DNA of 64,000 bases, taken from assembly GCF_002934605.1 (NCBI RefSeq), contig NZ_PTJC01000007.1:336644-400643 (forward strand), given 5' to 3'. Positions 43,362-51,421 of the stretch are shown in pieces. The translations under genes were made by a program, and so were the position numbers. The stretch is from Neolewinella xylanilytica (lineage in GTDB: Bacteria > Bacteroidota > Bacteroidia > Chitinophagales > Saprospiraceae). The number at the start of each line of letters is the position of its first letter. The first letter of the stretch is position 1. Under the pieces are notes generated by a model. The model had not been told where the DNA came from. It did no database searches and worked only from the letters and a program-made list of their open reading frames with translations.

Positions 43362-44576
43362 ATGCGACAAATCTGCTGTCTCCACACTATCCTGTTCCTA
43401 CTCTTGTTGGTTGCCCCCCTGGGAAGGCAGGTCACGGCCCAGCCCAACGAATTGGAACGTATCATCGAGGACAACCGCGATAGCCTGAGCCGGTGGATCG
43501 ACGGAGTAGACAGCTTCGAGATTCAGGTACTCTACACCCGTATCGATCGGAGTGGAGATTCGGTACGGCTGACCACCCACCGTTGGGGCGCGGATTCCAC
43601 CCAGTATTTCTATCCGGCCAGCACCGTCAAGATGCCGGTGGCCGCCCTGGCGCTACAGCGGCTGCACGAATTGGGGGTGTTGGGGTTGGAGGAAGGGACG
43701 CCGATGTTCCACGGGAAAGGGCTTTCTTCCCGCGCTCCGGCGCAAACAGCCGTTTCCTCCGATACGAGCAGTGTGACCGGTTTGCCCAGTGTGTCCCAGT
43801 ACGTGCGCAAGATCTTCCTGGTGAGCGACAACGACGCCTACAACCGGCTGTTCGAGTGGCTCGGCCCGACCTACCTCAACGATGCCCTCCACCGCGTCGG
43901 TATCACCGGCGGCCGCATCCTCCACCGGGTAGGGGTGGCCGGATTTGACGACACCACTCACGCCTATCTGAATCCGGTAAAGTTTGCCGACGGCTACGAA
44001 ACCTTATACCAGACCGGCGAGCGGCACGACCCTTACTACGATCCGCTGCCCCGGGTGCAGGACCAGGAACGGGGCGTAGGCTACACCCGAAACGATACCC
44101 TCATCGACGGCGCCTTCGACTTTACGCACAAGAACTACCTCTCGCTGCGCAACCTCCACGATATCCTGGTGCGGATTGTCGTGCCCGAAGCGGTAGGGGC
44201 GGACACCTTCCGGCTCGATTCGGCAGCCTACGCCCTGCTGCGGGAGGCCATGTCCCAGCGGCCGCGCGAAAGCATCTCCCCACGCTACACCGAGCCCGAC
44301 AACTACGTCAAATTCTGGATCTACGGCGACCGGCCCGATGAATTCCGGATTCCCGACGACGTCCGCATCCTGAATAAGGTCGGCTGGGCCTACGGCTACC
44401 TGACCGACGTGGCGTACGTCACCGATGGCGACGTCGAGTTTATCCTGGCCGGCACCATTCACACCAACGCGAACCGCATTTTCAACGACGGCGCCTACGA
44501 ATACGAAGAAGACGGCATGCCCTTTTTCGGGCGATTGGGTCGGGCGGTGCTCGACTACGAACGCGCGCAACGGTAG
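43362..44576 (+). CDS. Class-A beta-lactamase-fold serine hydrolase, secreted
   Basis: This 404-residue protein has a signal peptide (LLLLVAPLGRQVTAQ) and the penicillin-binding/beta-lactamase fold. The nucleophile motif is S87-T-V-K90 (SxxK, in YPASTVKMP). SDN follows in LVSDNDAYNRLFEW, and KVG (LNKVGWAYGY) stands for the KTG triad. At 404 residues it is longer than beta-lactamases (~290), with an insertion before SDN and a long middle. Such hydrolases in polysaccharide loci are sometimes esterases, so removal of xylan side-chain esters is conceivable but unproven. A copy of the GCGCTCCGGCGC motif lies inside it (43732-43743). Confidence 0.82.
   Translation: MRQICCLHTILFLLLLVAPLGRQVTAQPNELERIIEDNRDSLSRWIDGVDSFEIQVLYTRIDRSGDSVRLTTHRWGADSTQYFYPASTVKMPVAALALQRLHELGVLGLEEGTPMFHGKGLSSRAPAQTAVSSDTSSVTGLPSVSQYVRKIFLVSDNDAYNRLFEWLGPTYLNDALHRVGITGGRILHRVGVAGFDDTTHAYLNPVKFADGYETLYQTGERHDPYYDPLPRVQDQERGVGYTRNDTLIDGAFDFTHKNYLSLRNLHDILVRIVVPEAVGADTFRLDSAAYALLREAMSQRPRESISPRYTEPDNYVKFWIYGDRPDEFRIPDDVRILNKVGWAYGYLTDVAYVTDGDVEFILAGTIHTNANRIFNDGAYEYEEDGMPFFGRLGRAVLDYERAQR
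43732..43743. repeat. Interspersed GCGCTCCGGCGC motif, copy 2
   Basis: This exact 12-mer lies inside the serine hydrolase gene, in the context TTCCC-motif-AAACA. Confidence 0.5.
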
Positions 44577-44584
44577 CCGACCTC

Positions 44585-44598
44585 CGCATTCGATTGTG
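44585..44598. promoter_or_regulatory. Degenerate LacI-type operator ahead of the GH10 gene
   Basis: CGCATTCGATTGTG matches the palindrome CGCAATCGATTGCG of the locus leader at 12 of 14 positions. It sits 41 bp upstream of the xylanase ATG, suggesting shared control. Confidence 0.35.
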
Positions 44599-44639
44599 TA
44601 AGCCGTTATTCTTGCTATTTTACCCCTAAATCCGTTGAC

Positions 44640-45791
44640 ATGCACATCCCCTTCGTTCTGTTTTGCCTGCTGTTTTCTTTTTGCGCCGGAGCGCAGGAGA
44701 ACGCAAGCCAGGAACTCGTTCCGCTCAAAACGGCCTACGAAGGGGCCTTTCTCATCGGCACGGCCGTCAACCCCGGCATCACCTCCGGCCGGGATACCGC
44801 GCTGAACCGGATCGTACGCGAGCAATTCAATGCCATTACGGTCGAGAACGTGATGAAGGCCGAGGAGATTAATCCCGAACCCGGCGTCTATAACTGGGCC
44901 CCGGGCGATGAATTCGTCGCCTTCGGGAAGGAGCACGATATGTTTATCGTTGGCCACACCCTAATCTGGCACAACCAGACCCCCGCCTGGTTCTTCACTA
45001 ACGATGCCGGCGAGCCGAATACCCCCGAACAGCAGGCCGAGCGCTTGCGGTCGCACGTCGAGGCGGTAGCCGGCCGCTACGCCGGTCAGGTGGACGCCTG
45101 GGACGTCGTGAACGAAGTGATCGACAACGACGGCTCCTACCGGCCCACTACCTGGGTGAACGGCATCGGTAACGGCGACTCGCTCGTGGCCATGGCCTTC
45201 CGCGCCGCCGAGCAATACGCTCCCGGCACCGAACTCTACTACAATGACTTCAACGCCTGGCGACCCACGAAGCGGGACGGGATCGTACGCATGGTACGCA
45301 TGCTGCAGGAGCAGGGCATCCGAATCGACGGCATCGGCATCCAGGGGCACTGGGGCCTCAACTACCCGAAGAACGAATACATCGAAGCGGCCATTGATTC
45401 CTTCGCCAGTCTGGGCGTGAAGGTGATGATCACCGAACTGGACGTGGACGTGCTGCCGCTGACCCGCGAGGGGCAGATCATCGGTACCGGTATGATGCAC
45501 CCCCAGTACGAACTCGAGGAATTTAAGACCTACCTGGATCCGTACTCCGACGGGTTGCCGGAGGAGGTACAGCAGCAACTCACCGACCGCTACCGCGAGC
45601 TTTTCGAGATCTTCTACCGCAAGCGCGACAAGATCGACCGCGTCACCTTCTGGGGCGTGGAGGACGGCATGTCGTGGAAGAACGGCTACCCGATCCCCAA
45701 CCGGACAAACTACGTGCTGCCCTACAACCGGGACCTGACCCCGAAGCCGGCCGTAGAGGCGATCCTGGCGGTGCCCAGGAGTATGGACTAA
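44640..45791 (+). CDS. GH10 endo-1,4-beta-xylanase
   Basis: This 383-residue secreted xylanase has a signal peptide (MHIPFVLFCLLFSFCAGAQ) and a single GH10 TIM barrel. The acid/base is E159 (DAWDVVNEV) and the nucleophile is E266 (MITELDVDVL). The substrate-binding HTLIWHNQTPAWF and GIGIQGHWGLN segments are intact, as is FWGVEDGMSWKNGYP. No carbohydrate-binding module or sorting domain is attached, so it is probably periplasmic or freely secreted. It heads a run of closely spaced genes for pentonate catabolism. A hairpin (GACCG-TAAT-CGGTC, 45792-45805) overlaps its stop. The repeated 12-mer lies within the signal-peptide codons. Confidence 0.94.
   Translation: MHIPFVLFCLLFSFCAGAQENASQELVPLKTAYEGAFLIGTAVNPGITSGRDTALNRIVREQFNAITVENVMKAEEINPEPGVYNWAPGDEFVAFGKEHDMFIVGHTLIWHNQTPAWFFTNDAGEPNTPEQQAERLRSHVEAVAGRYAGQVDAWDVVNEVIDNDGSYRPTTWVNGIGNGDSLVAMAFRAAEQYAPGTELYYNDFNAWRPTKRDGIVRMVRMLQEQGIRIDGIGIQGHWGLNYPKNEYIEAAIDSFASLGVKVMITELDVDVLPLTREGQIIGTGMMHPQYELEEFKTYLDPYSDGLPEEVQQQLTDRYRELFEIFYRKRDKIDRVTFWGVEDGMSWKNGYPIPNRTNYVLPYNRDLTPKPAVEAILAVPRSMD
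44683..44694. repeat. Interspersed GCGCTCCGGCGC motif, copy 3 (reverse)
   Basis: GCGCCGGAGCGC is the reverse complement of the motif, in the context TTTTT-motif-AGGAGA, inside the signal-peptide region of the GH10 gene. Confidence 0.5.
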
Positions 45792-45829
45792 GACCGTAAT
45801 CGGTCGGTGATATTATTTTAAAGCAGATT

Positions 45830-47554
45830 ATGCAAAAGAAAGAAAAAGGCCTCCGCAGCCAGGAATGGTTCGGCGGCAACGACAAGATGGGATTCGTCCA
45901 CCGCAGCTGGATGCGTAACCAGGGCTACCCCGACGACTACTTCCGTGGCAAGCCGGTCATCGGTATCTGCAACACCTGGTCGGAACTCACCCCATGCAAC
46001 GGTCACCTGCGCGAGGTGGCCGAACGGGTGAAGCGGGGCGTGATCGAGGCCGGCGGCTTCCCCCTCGAATTTCCCGTGATGTCGCTGGGCGAAACCATCA
46101 TGCGGCCCACCACCATGCTCTTCCGCAACCTGGCGAGTATGGACACCGAGGAATCCATCCGCGCCAATCCGCTCGACGGCGTGGTGCTGCTCACCGGCTG
46201 CGACAAGACTACCCCCTCGACCATCATGGGCGCCTGTAGCGTAGACCTGCCGACCATCGTGGTGCCCGGCGGGCCGATGCTCAACGGCCGTTTCCGGGGC
46301 GAGACCATCGGCTCCGGTTCCTTCAACTGGCTCATCAAGGAAAAGCTGACCAACGACGACTTCGGCGGCGACGACCTGCGCGAAGCCGAGATCTGCGCCG
46401 CCCGCAGCATCGGCCACTGCAATACGATGGGGACGGCATCGACGATGGCCGTGATGAGTGAAGCCCTGGGACTGACCCTGCCCGGCATCGCTTCCATTCC
46501 CGCCGCCGATTCGCGCAAGCGGGTCATGCAGCAACTTTCCGGCCGCCGCATCGTGGAGATGGTGAAGGAGGACCTGACGATGTCCAAAATCCTCACCCGC
46601 CAAGCCTTCGAGAACGCCATCGTAACCAACGCCGCCGTAGGAGGAAGTACCAACCTGATCATCCACCTGACCGCGATTGCCCGACGGATCGGCGTCGATC
46701 TGGTGCTGGATGATTTCGACCGCCTGGGTAGCGGCGTCCCGTTACTGGTCAACCTAATGCCGTCAGGGAAATTCCTCATGGAAGATTTCTACTACGCCGG
46801 CGGACTGGGCGTCGTCATGAAAGAACTCGGCGATCTGCTGCACCGCGACGTCGTTACCGCCAATGGCCAAACCCTGGACGCTAACTACCGCGACGCCAAA
46901 TGCTACAACGAAGGCGTGATCGTAGGACGGGATGCACCTCTGCAGTCGAACGCGGGCATCGCCGTCCTCCGTGGCAACCTCTGCGAAAACGGCGCCGTCA
47001 TCAAGCCCAGCGCCGCCACCCCCCACCTGATGCAGCATACCGGGCGGGCGGTGGTCTTCGAGAGCATGGAGGATTACCACGCCCGGATCGACGACCCGGA
47101 CCTGGACATCGACCCGGACTGCGTCATCGTCCTAAAGGGCGTCGGGCCGAAGGGCTACCCCGGCATGCCGGAGGTCGGCAACGTGGACCTACCCGAGAAA
47201 ATACTGAAGCAGGGCGTCAAGGATATGGTCCGCATCTCCGACGGTCGCATGAGCGGCACGGCCTACGGCACCGTGGTACTGCACGTCTCCCCGGAGTCGT
47301 CGGTCGGCGGCACCCTGGCCGTCGTGCAAAATGGTGACCTCATTACGCTGGACGTAGAAAAGCGGTTGCTCCAGTTGGAGATCAGTGACGAGGAACTACA
47401 GCGCCGGAAGGCCGAATGGACCCCGCCGGAGCCCCGGGCCACCCGTGGCTGGGTACGCGTGTACCTCGATCACGTAGAGCAGGCCGAACTCGGTGCCGAC
47501 CTCGATATCCTGACCGGGAAGTCCGGAGCTATCGTCGACCGCGACCTACACTGA
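45830..47554 (+). CDS. Pentonate dehydratase of the IlvD/Edd family (D-xylonate or L-arabonate)
   Basis: This 574-residue iron-sulfur dehydratase converts an aldonate to its 2-keto-3-deoxy form. Three cysteines, C56 (SELTPCN), C124 (LTGCDKT) and C197 (SIGHCNTMG), have the spacing that holds the [2Fe-2S] cluster in characterised L-arabonate/D-xylonate dehydratases. ISDGRMSGTAYGTVVLHVSPE is the conserved active-site serine loop. Sugar-acid dehydratases are the closer relatives, rather than dihydroxy-acid dehydratase for Ile/Val synthesis (inference from gene context and cysteine spacing). The neighbours supply the next two steps of the Weimberg route. The GntP gene starts 5 bp after its stop. 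Confidence 0.88.
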   Translation: MQKKEKGLRSQEWFGGNDKMGFVHRSWMRNQGYPDDYFRGKPVIGICNTWSELTPCNGHLREVAERVKRGVIEAGGFPLEFPVMSLGETIMRPTTMLFRNLASMDTEESIRANPLDGVVLLTGCDKTTPSTIMGACSVDLPTIVVPGGPMLNGRFRGETIGSGSFNWLIKEKLTNDDFGGDDLREAEICAARSIGHCNTMGTASTMAVMSEALGLTLPGIASIPAADSRKRVMQQLSGRRIVEMVKEDLTMSKILTRQAFENAIVTNAAVGGSTNLIIHLTAIARRIGVDLVLDDFDRLGSGVPLLVNLMPSGKFLMEDFYYAGGLGVVMKELGDLLHRDVVTANGQTLDANYRDAKCYNEGVIVGRDAPLQSNAGIAVLRGNLCENGAVIKPSAATPHLMQHTGRAVVFESMEDYHARIDDPDLDIDPDCVIVLKGVGPKGYPGMPEVGNVDLPEKILKQGVKDMVRISDGRMSGTAYGTVVLHVSPESSVGGTLAVVQNGDLITLDVEKRLLQLEISDEELQRRKAEWTPPEPRATRGWVRVYLDHVEQAELGADLDILTGKSGAIVDRDLH

Positions 47555-47559
47555 TCGCC

Positions 47560-48912
47560 ATGCTCACCGTATTCCTACTGCTGCTCAGTGTAGCCATGAT
47601 CATCTTGCTGACCGCCCGGCTGGAAGTACATCCCTTCGTGGCCCTGATGCTGGTGGCCATCGGGTATGGGATGCTGGTGGGCATGCCGCTGGACGCGGTC
47701 GTCGCCTCGGTGAACGCCGGCTTCGGGAACACACTGGGTGGGATCGGGCTGATCATCATTCTCGGGGTCATCATCGGGGCCTTTCTGGAAAATACCGGGG
47801 CGGCTTATACCCTGGCCGACCGGGTGCTGCGGCTAGCCGGGAAGGACCGGGTCACCGTGGCGATGGGGCTCATCGGTTGGGTGGTGTCGATCCCGGTCTT
47901 TGCCGATAGCGGATTCATGTTGCTGTCGCCGCTCAACCGCAGTCTCTCGAAGAAGGCCGGCCTCTCGCTGGCGGGCACGGCCATAGCCCTGGCCATGGGA
48001 TTGATGGCGGCGCACACTATGGTACCGCCGACGCCTGGCCCGATCGCGGCGGCCTTTTACCTCGACGCGGATCTTGGTATAGTGCTGCTGTTGGGCATTC
48101 CGATCAGCCTGATATCTCTGGGGGCCTGTCTGATTTTCATCCGGCGCTACGTCGCCAAGACCTACATCGATCCGGCCCCGGAAATTACGCAGGCCGAGAT
48201 CGACGCGCGGCTGACCCGGGCCCCGGGAGCCCTGCTTTCCTCCGTGCCGATCTTCGTACCGATCGTGCTCATCGTGGTCCGCTCCATGCTGGTGGCCTTC
48301 GGCGGCTTTGAGGCCGATGGTTACGGTGATTTGCCCTTTGCGCCGCGGGTGGTTTTTTTCCTGGGCGAGCCCTTTATCGCGCTGACCATCGGCTGCTTGC
48401 TCTCGCTGCTCCTGCCGAAAAAGCTGGAGCGGGAGATGTTTTCCACCGACGGGTGGATCGGCAAGGCGCTGACCGGTGCTGCGTCCATTTTGCTGATCAC
48501 CGGGGCGGGGGGCGTTTTTGGGCAAATTCTCCGCGATTCCGGCATCGCCAACGTACTCGGTGATGCCTTGGCGGGCCTCAGCCTCAACATCTGGTTGCCC
48601 TTCATTCTGGCGGCGGCCATTAAATCGGCGCAGGGTTCTTCCACGGTGGCGCTCATCACGACGGCCTCCATCATGGCACCTATGCTCGACGATCTGGGCT
48701 TTACGGAGGGGATCGACCGGGCTTTGGTCGTAGTGGCCATTGGTGCCGGCTCGGCGGTGGTGTCGCACGCCAACGACAGCTTCTTCTGGGTGGTCACCCG
48801 GCTCTCCGGCATGGACGTGAAAATGGGCTACCGCTTCATGTCGCTGAGTTCTTTCGTCCTGGGCATAACGGCGGCCTTATCCGTTTTTATCGTCTACCTT
48901 CTGGCCGGGTAA
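47560..48912 (+). CDS. GntP family sugar-acid:H+ symporter
   Basis: This 450-residue permease of the gluconate (GntP) family has about 12-14 helices. Family motifs include FGNTLGGIGLIIILGVIIGAF, SIPVFADSGFMLLSPLNR, AHTMVPPTPGPIAAA and IKSAQGSSTVALITTASIM. The last is the Gly/Ser-rich substrate loop, followed by SHANDSFFWVV. The gene lies 5 bp after a pentonate dehydratase and 24 bp before a 2-keto-3-deoxypentonate dehydratase, so the likely substrate is D-xylonate or L-arabonate rather than gluconate (inference). The ATG at 47560 is used; an earlier start would overlap the dehydratase gene. Confidence 0.88.
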   Translation: MLTVFLLLLSVAMIILLTARLEVHPFVALMLVAIGYGMLVGMPLDAVVASVNAGFGNTLGGIGLIIILGVIIGAFLENTGAAYTLADRVLRLAGKDRVTVAMGLIGWVVSIPVFADSGFMLLSPLNRSLSKKAGLSLAGTAIALAMGLMAAHTMVPPTPGPIAAAFYLDADLGIVLLLGIPISLISLGACLIFIRRYVAKTYIDPAPEITQAEIDARLTRAPGALLSSVPIFVPIVLIVVRSMLVAFGGFEADGYGDLPFAPRVVFFLGEPFIALTIGCLLSLLLPKKLEREMFSTDGWIGKALTGAASILLITGAGGVFGQILRDSGIANVLGDALAGLSLNIWLPFILAAAIKSAQGSSTVALITTASIMAPMLDDLGFTEGIDRALVVVAIGAGSAVVSHANDSFFWVVTRLSGMDVKMGYRFMSLSSFVLGITAALSVFIVYLLAG

Positions 48913-48936
48913 GCCCCGCGAACAAACCTTCACACC

Positions 48937-49764
48937 ATGAAATTATTCCATACCGATCACGGCATCATCCTTGAATACGAGGGGCGCTACTATTCCATCG
49001 AGGACGACTGGGCTACCTTCGTCAACGACGACGATCTATACCAAAAGCTGCGCGTCATCGCGGAAGGGGAGGGCGACGGAGCGCAGGTGCAAGCGGGAAC
49101 CCTGCGGAGCGTAGCCGCCGGTCAACAGGAGGTCTGGGCCAGTGGCGTCACCTATTTCAACAGCAAACTGGCGCGGCAGGAAGAATCGGAGAAAGCCGGC
49201 GGCGGTACCTTCTACGAGCGGGTGTACGTGGCCGACCGCCCGGAACTTTTCTTCAAGGCCACTCCGGCGCGTACCGTGGCCTCCGGGGGACTGGTCCACA
49301 TCCGGAAAGACAGCAGCTGGGACGTACCCGAACCCGAACTTACCCTCGTTGTCACGTCCAGTGGAAAAATCGTAGGGTATACCATCGGCAACGATATGAG
49401 TTCCCGCAGCATCGAGGGGGAGAATCCGCTCTACCTGCCGCAGGCCAAAACCTACGATGCGTGTGCCGGGTTGGGGCCCTGCATTCTCGTTACCGAAGCT
49501 CCCTTACCCCCCGCTACGGTGATCTCCATGAGCGTGCTGCGCGGCGGTGCTTCCGTCTTCAGCGGGGAAGTCAACCTCGGACAAATGAAGCGGAAACCGG
49601 AAGAATTGGTGGAATACCTCTTCCGGGAGTGCACATTTCCCTACGGTTGTTTGCTCATGACGGGAACGGGCATCGTACCGACCGCGGATTTTACCCTGCA
49701 AAGCGGTGACGAGATCCGAATCACCATCGAACCCATCGGAACACTACTAAATACTGTGAAATGA
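48937..49764 (+). CDS. FAH-family 2-keto-3-deoxypentonate dehydratase
   Basis: This 275-residue protein has the fumarylacetoacetase fold. Metal ligands are in VPEPELTLV (two Glu). An Asp lies in [21 protein letters not shown], the signature of the 2-keto-3-deoxy-D-xylonate/L-arabinonate dehydratase group (KdaD/XylX type). [10 protein letters not shown] is near the C-terminus. It would remove water from 2-keto-3-deoxypentonate to give alpha-ketoglutarate semialdehyde. A hydrolase or lyase of the same fold is the alternative, but the neighbours on either side support the dehydratase. Its end overlaps the next gene by 4 bp (ATGA). Confidence 0.88.
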   Translation: MKLFHTDHGIILEYEGRYYSIEDDWATFVNDDDLYQKLRVIAEGEGDGAQVQAGTLRSVAAGQQEVWASGVTYFNSKLARQEESEKAGGGTFYERVYVADRPELFFKATPARTVASGGLVHIRKDSSWDVPEPELTLVVTSSGKIVGYTIGNDMSSRSIEGENPLYLPQAKTYDACAGLGPCILVTEAPLPPATVISMSVLRGGASVFSGEVNLGQMKRKPEELVEYLFRECTFPYGCLLMTGTGIVPTADFTLQSGDEIRITIEPIGTLLNTVK

Positions 49765-51341
49765 CACTGACAGGAAAGAACTACATCGCCGGCCAAGCAA
49801 GTGCCGCCGGCTCCCAGACCTTTACCGGAACCAACCCCGCCACCGGAGAGGAATTGCCCGGCCATTTTCACGTGGCTAGTGAAGCGGAAGTGGATCGGGC
49901 CGCCCGGGCCGCTATGGAGGCCTTCGCGACTTACCGGAATAGCTCGCCGGATGTCCGCAATCGATTCCTCAACGCGATCGCCGACGAGATCATGGCGCTG
50001 GGCGACGACCTCATCGACCGCTGCTGCGCGGAGTCCGGACTCCCACCCGGCCGCATCACCGGAGAACGGGGCCGGACCGTCAACCAGCTCCGGCTGTTCG
50101 GCGAAGTAGCGGGAGAAGGTTCCTGGGTGGATGCCCGCATCGATTTCCCCGACCCGGACCGCCAGCCCCTCCCAAAGCCCGACGTACGCTCGATGCTCCG
50201 GCCGCTGGGGCCAGTAGGTGTATTCGGCGCCAGCAATTTCCCGCTGGCCTTTTCCGTAGCGGGCGGCGATACTGCTTCCGCCCTGGCCGCCGGCTGCCCG
50301 GTGGTGGCTAAGGGGCACCCTAGTCACCCCGGAACCTGTGAGCTGATTGCCGTAGCGATCAATAAGGCCGTCGCAAGTTGCGGACTTCCCGCCGGCACCT
50401 TTTCCCTCATCCAGGGCAACAGCAACGAAAGCGGCGCCTGGCTGGTGCAACACCCCGCCATTAAAGCGATTGGTTTCACCGGCTCCCACGGTGGGGGTAC
50501 GGCGCTCCAACGGATCGCTAACGAGCGTCCGCAACCGATCCCGGTCTACGCCGAGATGGGCAGCACCAATCCGGTCTTCATTTTGCCCGGGGCCCTGGAG
50601 GAGCGCGGGGAGGAAATCGCCGCCGGCCTGACGCAATCCGTAACGCTGGGCGCCGGACAATTCTGCACCAACCCCGGCCTGGTCTTCCTGGCCCCGACCG
50701 CCAACCCCGCCGCCTTTACCGACCGGGTAGCCGAAAACTTCCGTGACGTGGAGGCCGCCGCCATGCTCAACCAGAGCATCCAGCGTGCTTACGAAAAAGG
50801 TGTATCCACCCTGCGCGCAAACGGTGCCGTGACCCTGCTATCGGAAGGCAAAGCGGCGGACAAGGGATACGCAGGCACGGCGCGGGCTTTCGTCGCTTCC
50901 GCCGAGCATTACCTCGCGGGCGAGAACTTCGAGGAGGAGGTGTTCGGACCCAGTACCGTTTTGGTGAAGGGGCACAGTAAAGACGAGTTAGTAAAAAGCG
51001 CGGCCCGGCTGCACGGCCACCTCACCGCCACCCTGTTTGCCACCGACGCCGATCTCGGAGAATACGCCGATCTCGTGGCCGTACTCGAAGAAAAGGTCGG
51101 CCGGTTGATTATCAACGCTTTTCCGACCGGGGTCGAAGTGGGGCACGCCATGGTGCACGGTGGACCCTTTCCCGCTACGACCGACAGCCGGATGACCTCG
51201 GTGGGTACCCGCGCGATAGATCGATTCGCTCGTCCCGTCTGCTACCAGAATTTTCCGCAAAATCTGCTTCCTCCCGCGTTGCAGGATAGCAACCCGCTGT
51301 CCATCCACCGGATGATCGACGGCGTTCGCCAGGCTCCCTGA
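49761..51341 (+). CDS. Alpha-ketoglutarate semialdehyde (2,5-dioxovalerate) dehydrogenase
   Basis: This 526-residue aldehyde dehydrogenase belongs to the long NADP-preferring group used in the Weimberg pathway. It oxidises alpha-ketoglutarate semialdehyde to 2-oxoglutarate. The catalytic cysteine is C302 ([10 protein letters not shown]). The general-base glutamate is in [17 protein letters not shown], and the cofactor-binding [12 protein letters not shown] is present. Translational overlap with the keto-deoxypentonate dehydratase supports the assignment. Other aldehyde substrates remain possible. It is the last step before the tricarboxylic-acid cycle. Confidence 0.9.
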   Translation: MTLTGKNYIAGQASAAGSQTFTGTNPATGEELPGHFHVASEAEVDRAARAAMEAFATYRNSSPDVRNRFLNAIADEIMALGDDLIDRCCAESGLPPGRITGERGRTVNQLRLFGEVAGEGSWVDARIDFPDPDRQPLPKPDVRSMLRPLGPVGVFGASNFPLAFSVAGGDTASALAAGCPVVAKGHPSHPGTCELIAVAINKAVASCGLPAGTFSLIQGNSNESGAWLVQHPAIKAIGFTGSHGGGTALQRIANERPQPIPVYAEMGSTNPVFILPGALEERGEEIAAGLTQSVTLGAGQFCTNPGLVFLAPTANPAAFTDRVAENFRDVEAAAMLNQSIQRAYEKGVSTLRANGAVTLLSEGKAADKGYAGTARAFVASAEHYLAGENFEEEVFGPSTVLVKGHSKDELVKSAARLHGHLTATLFATDADLGEYADLVAVLEEKVGRLIINAFPTGVEVGHAMVHGGPFPATTDSRMTSVGTRAIDRFARPVCYQNFPQNLLPPALQDSNPLSIHRMIDGVRQAP

Positions 51342-51421
51342 TTGTATTCCCTGAACCCATTCGGCGAGCCGCTCCCGCCTGGCGTAGTGGTTCCGCCACC
51401 ACCTTGTTAAGTCGATTAATT

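Noticed and set aside
45792..45805. GACCG-TAAT-CGGTC hairpin after the GH10 gene as a terminator
   Set aside because: The stem is only 5 bp, there is no clear T-run, and the dehydratase start is 25 bp later, so read-through is more likely.
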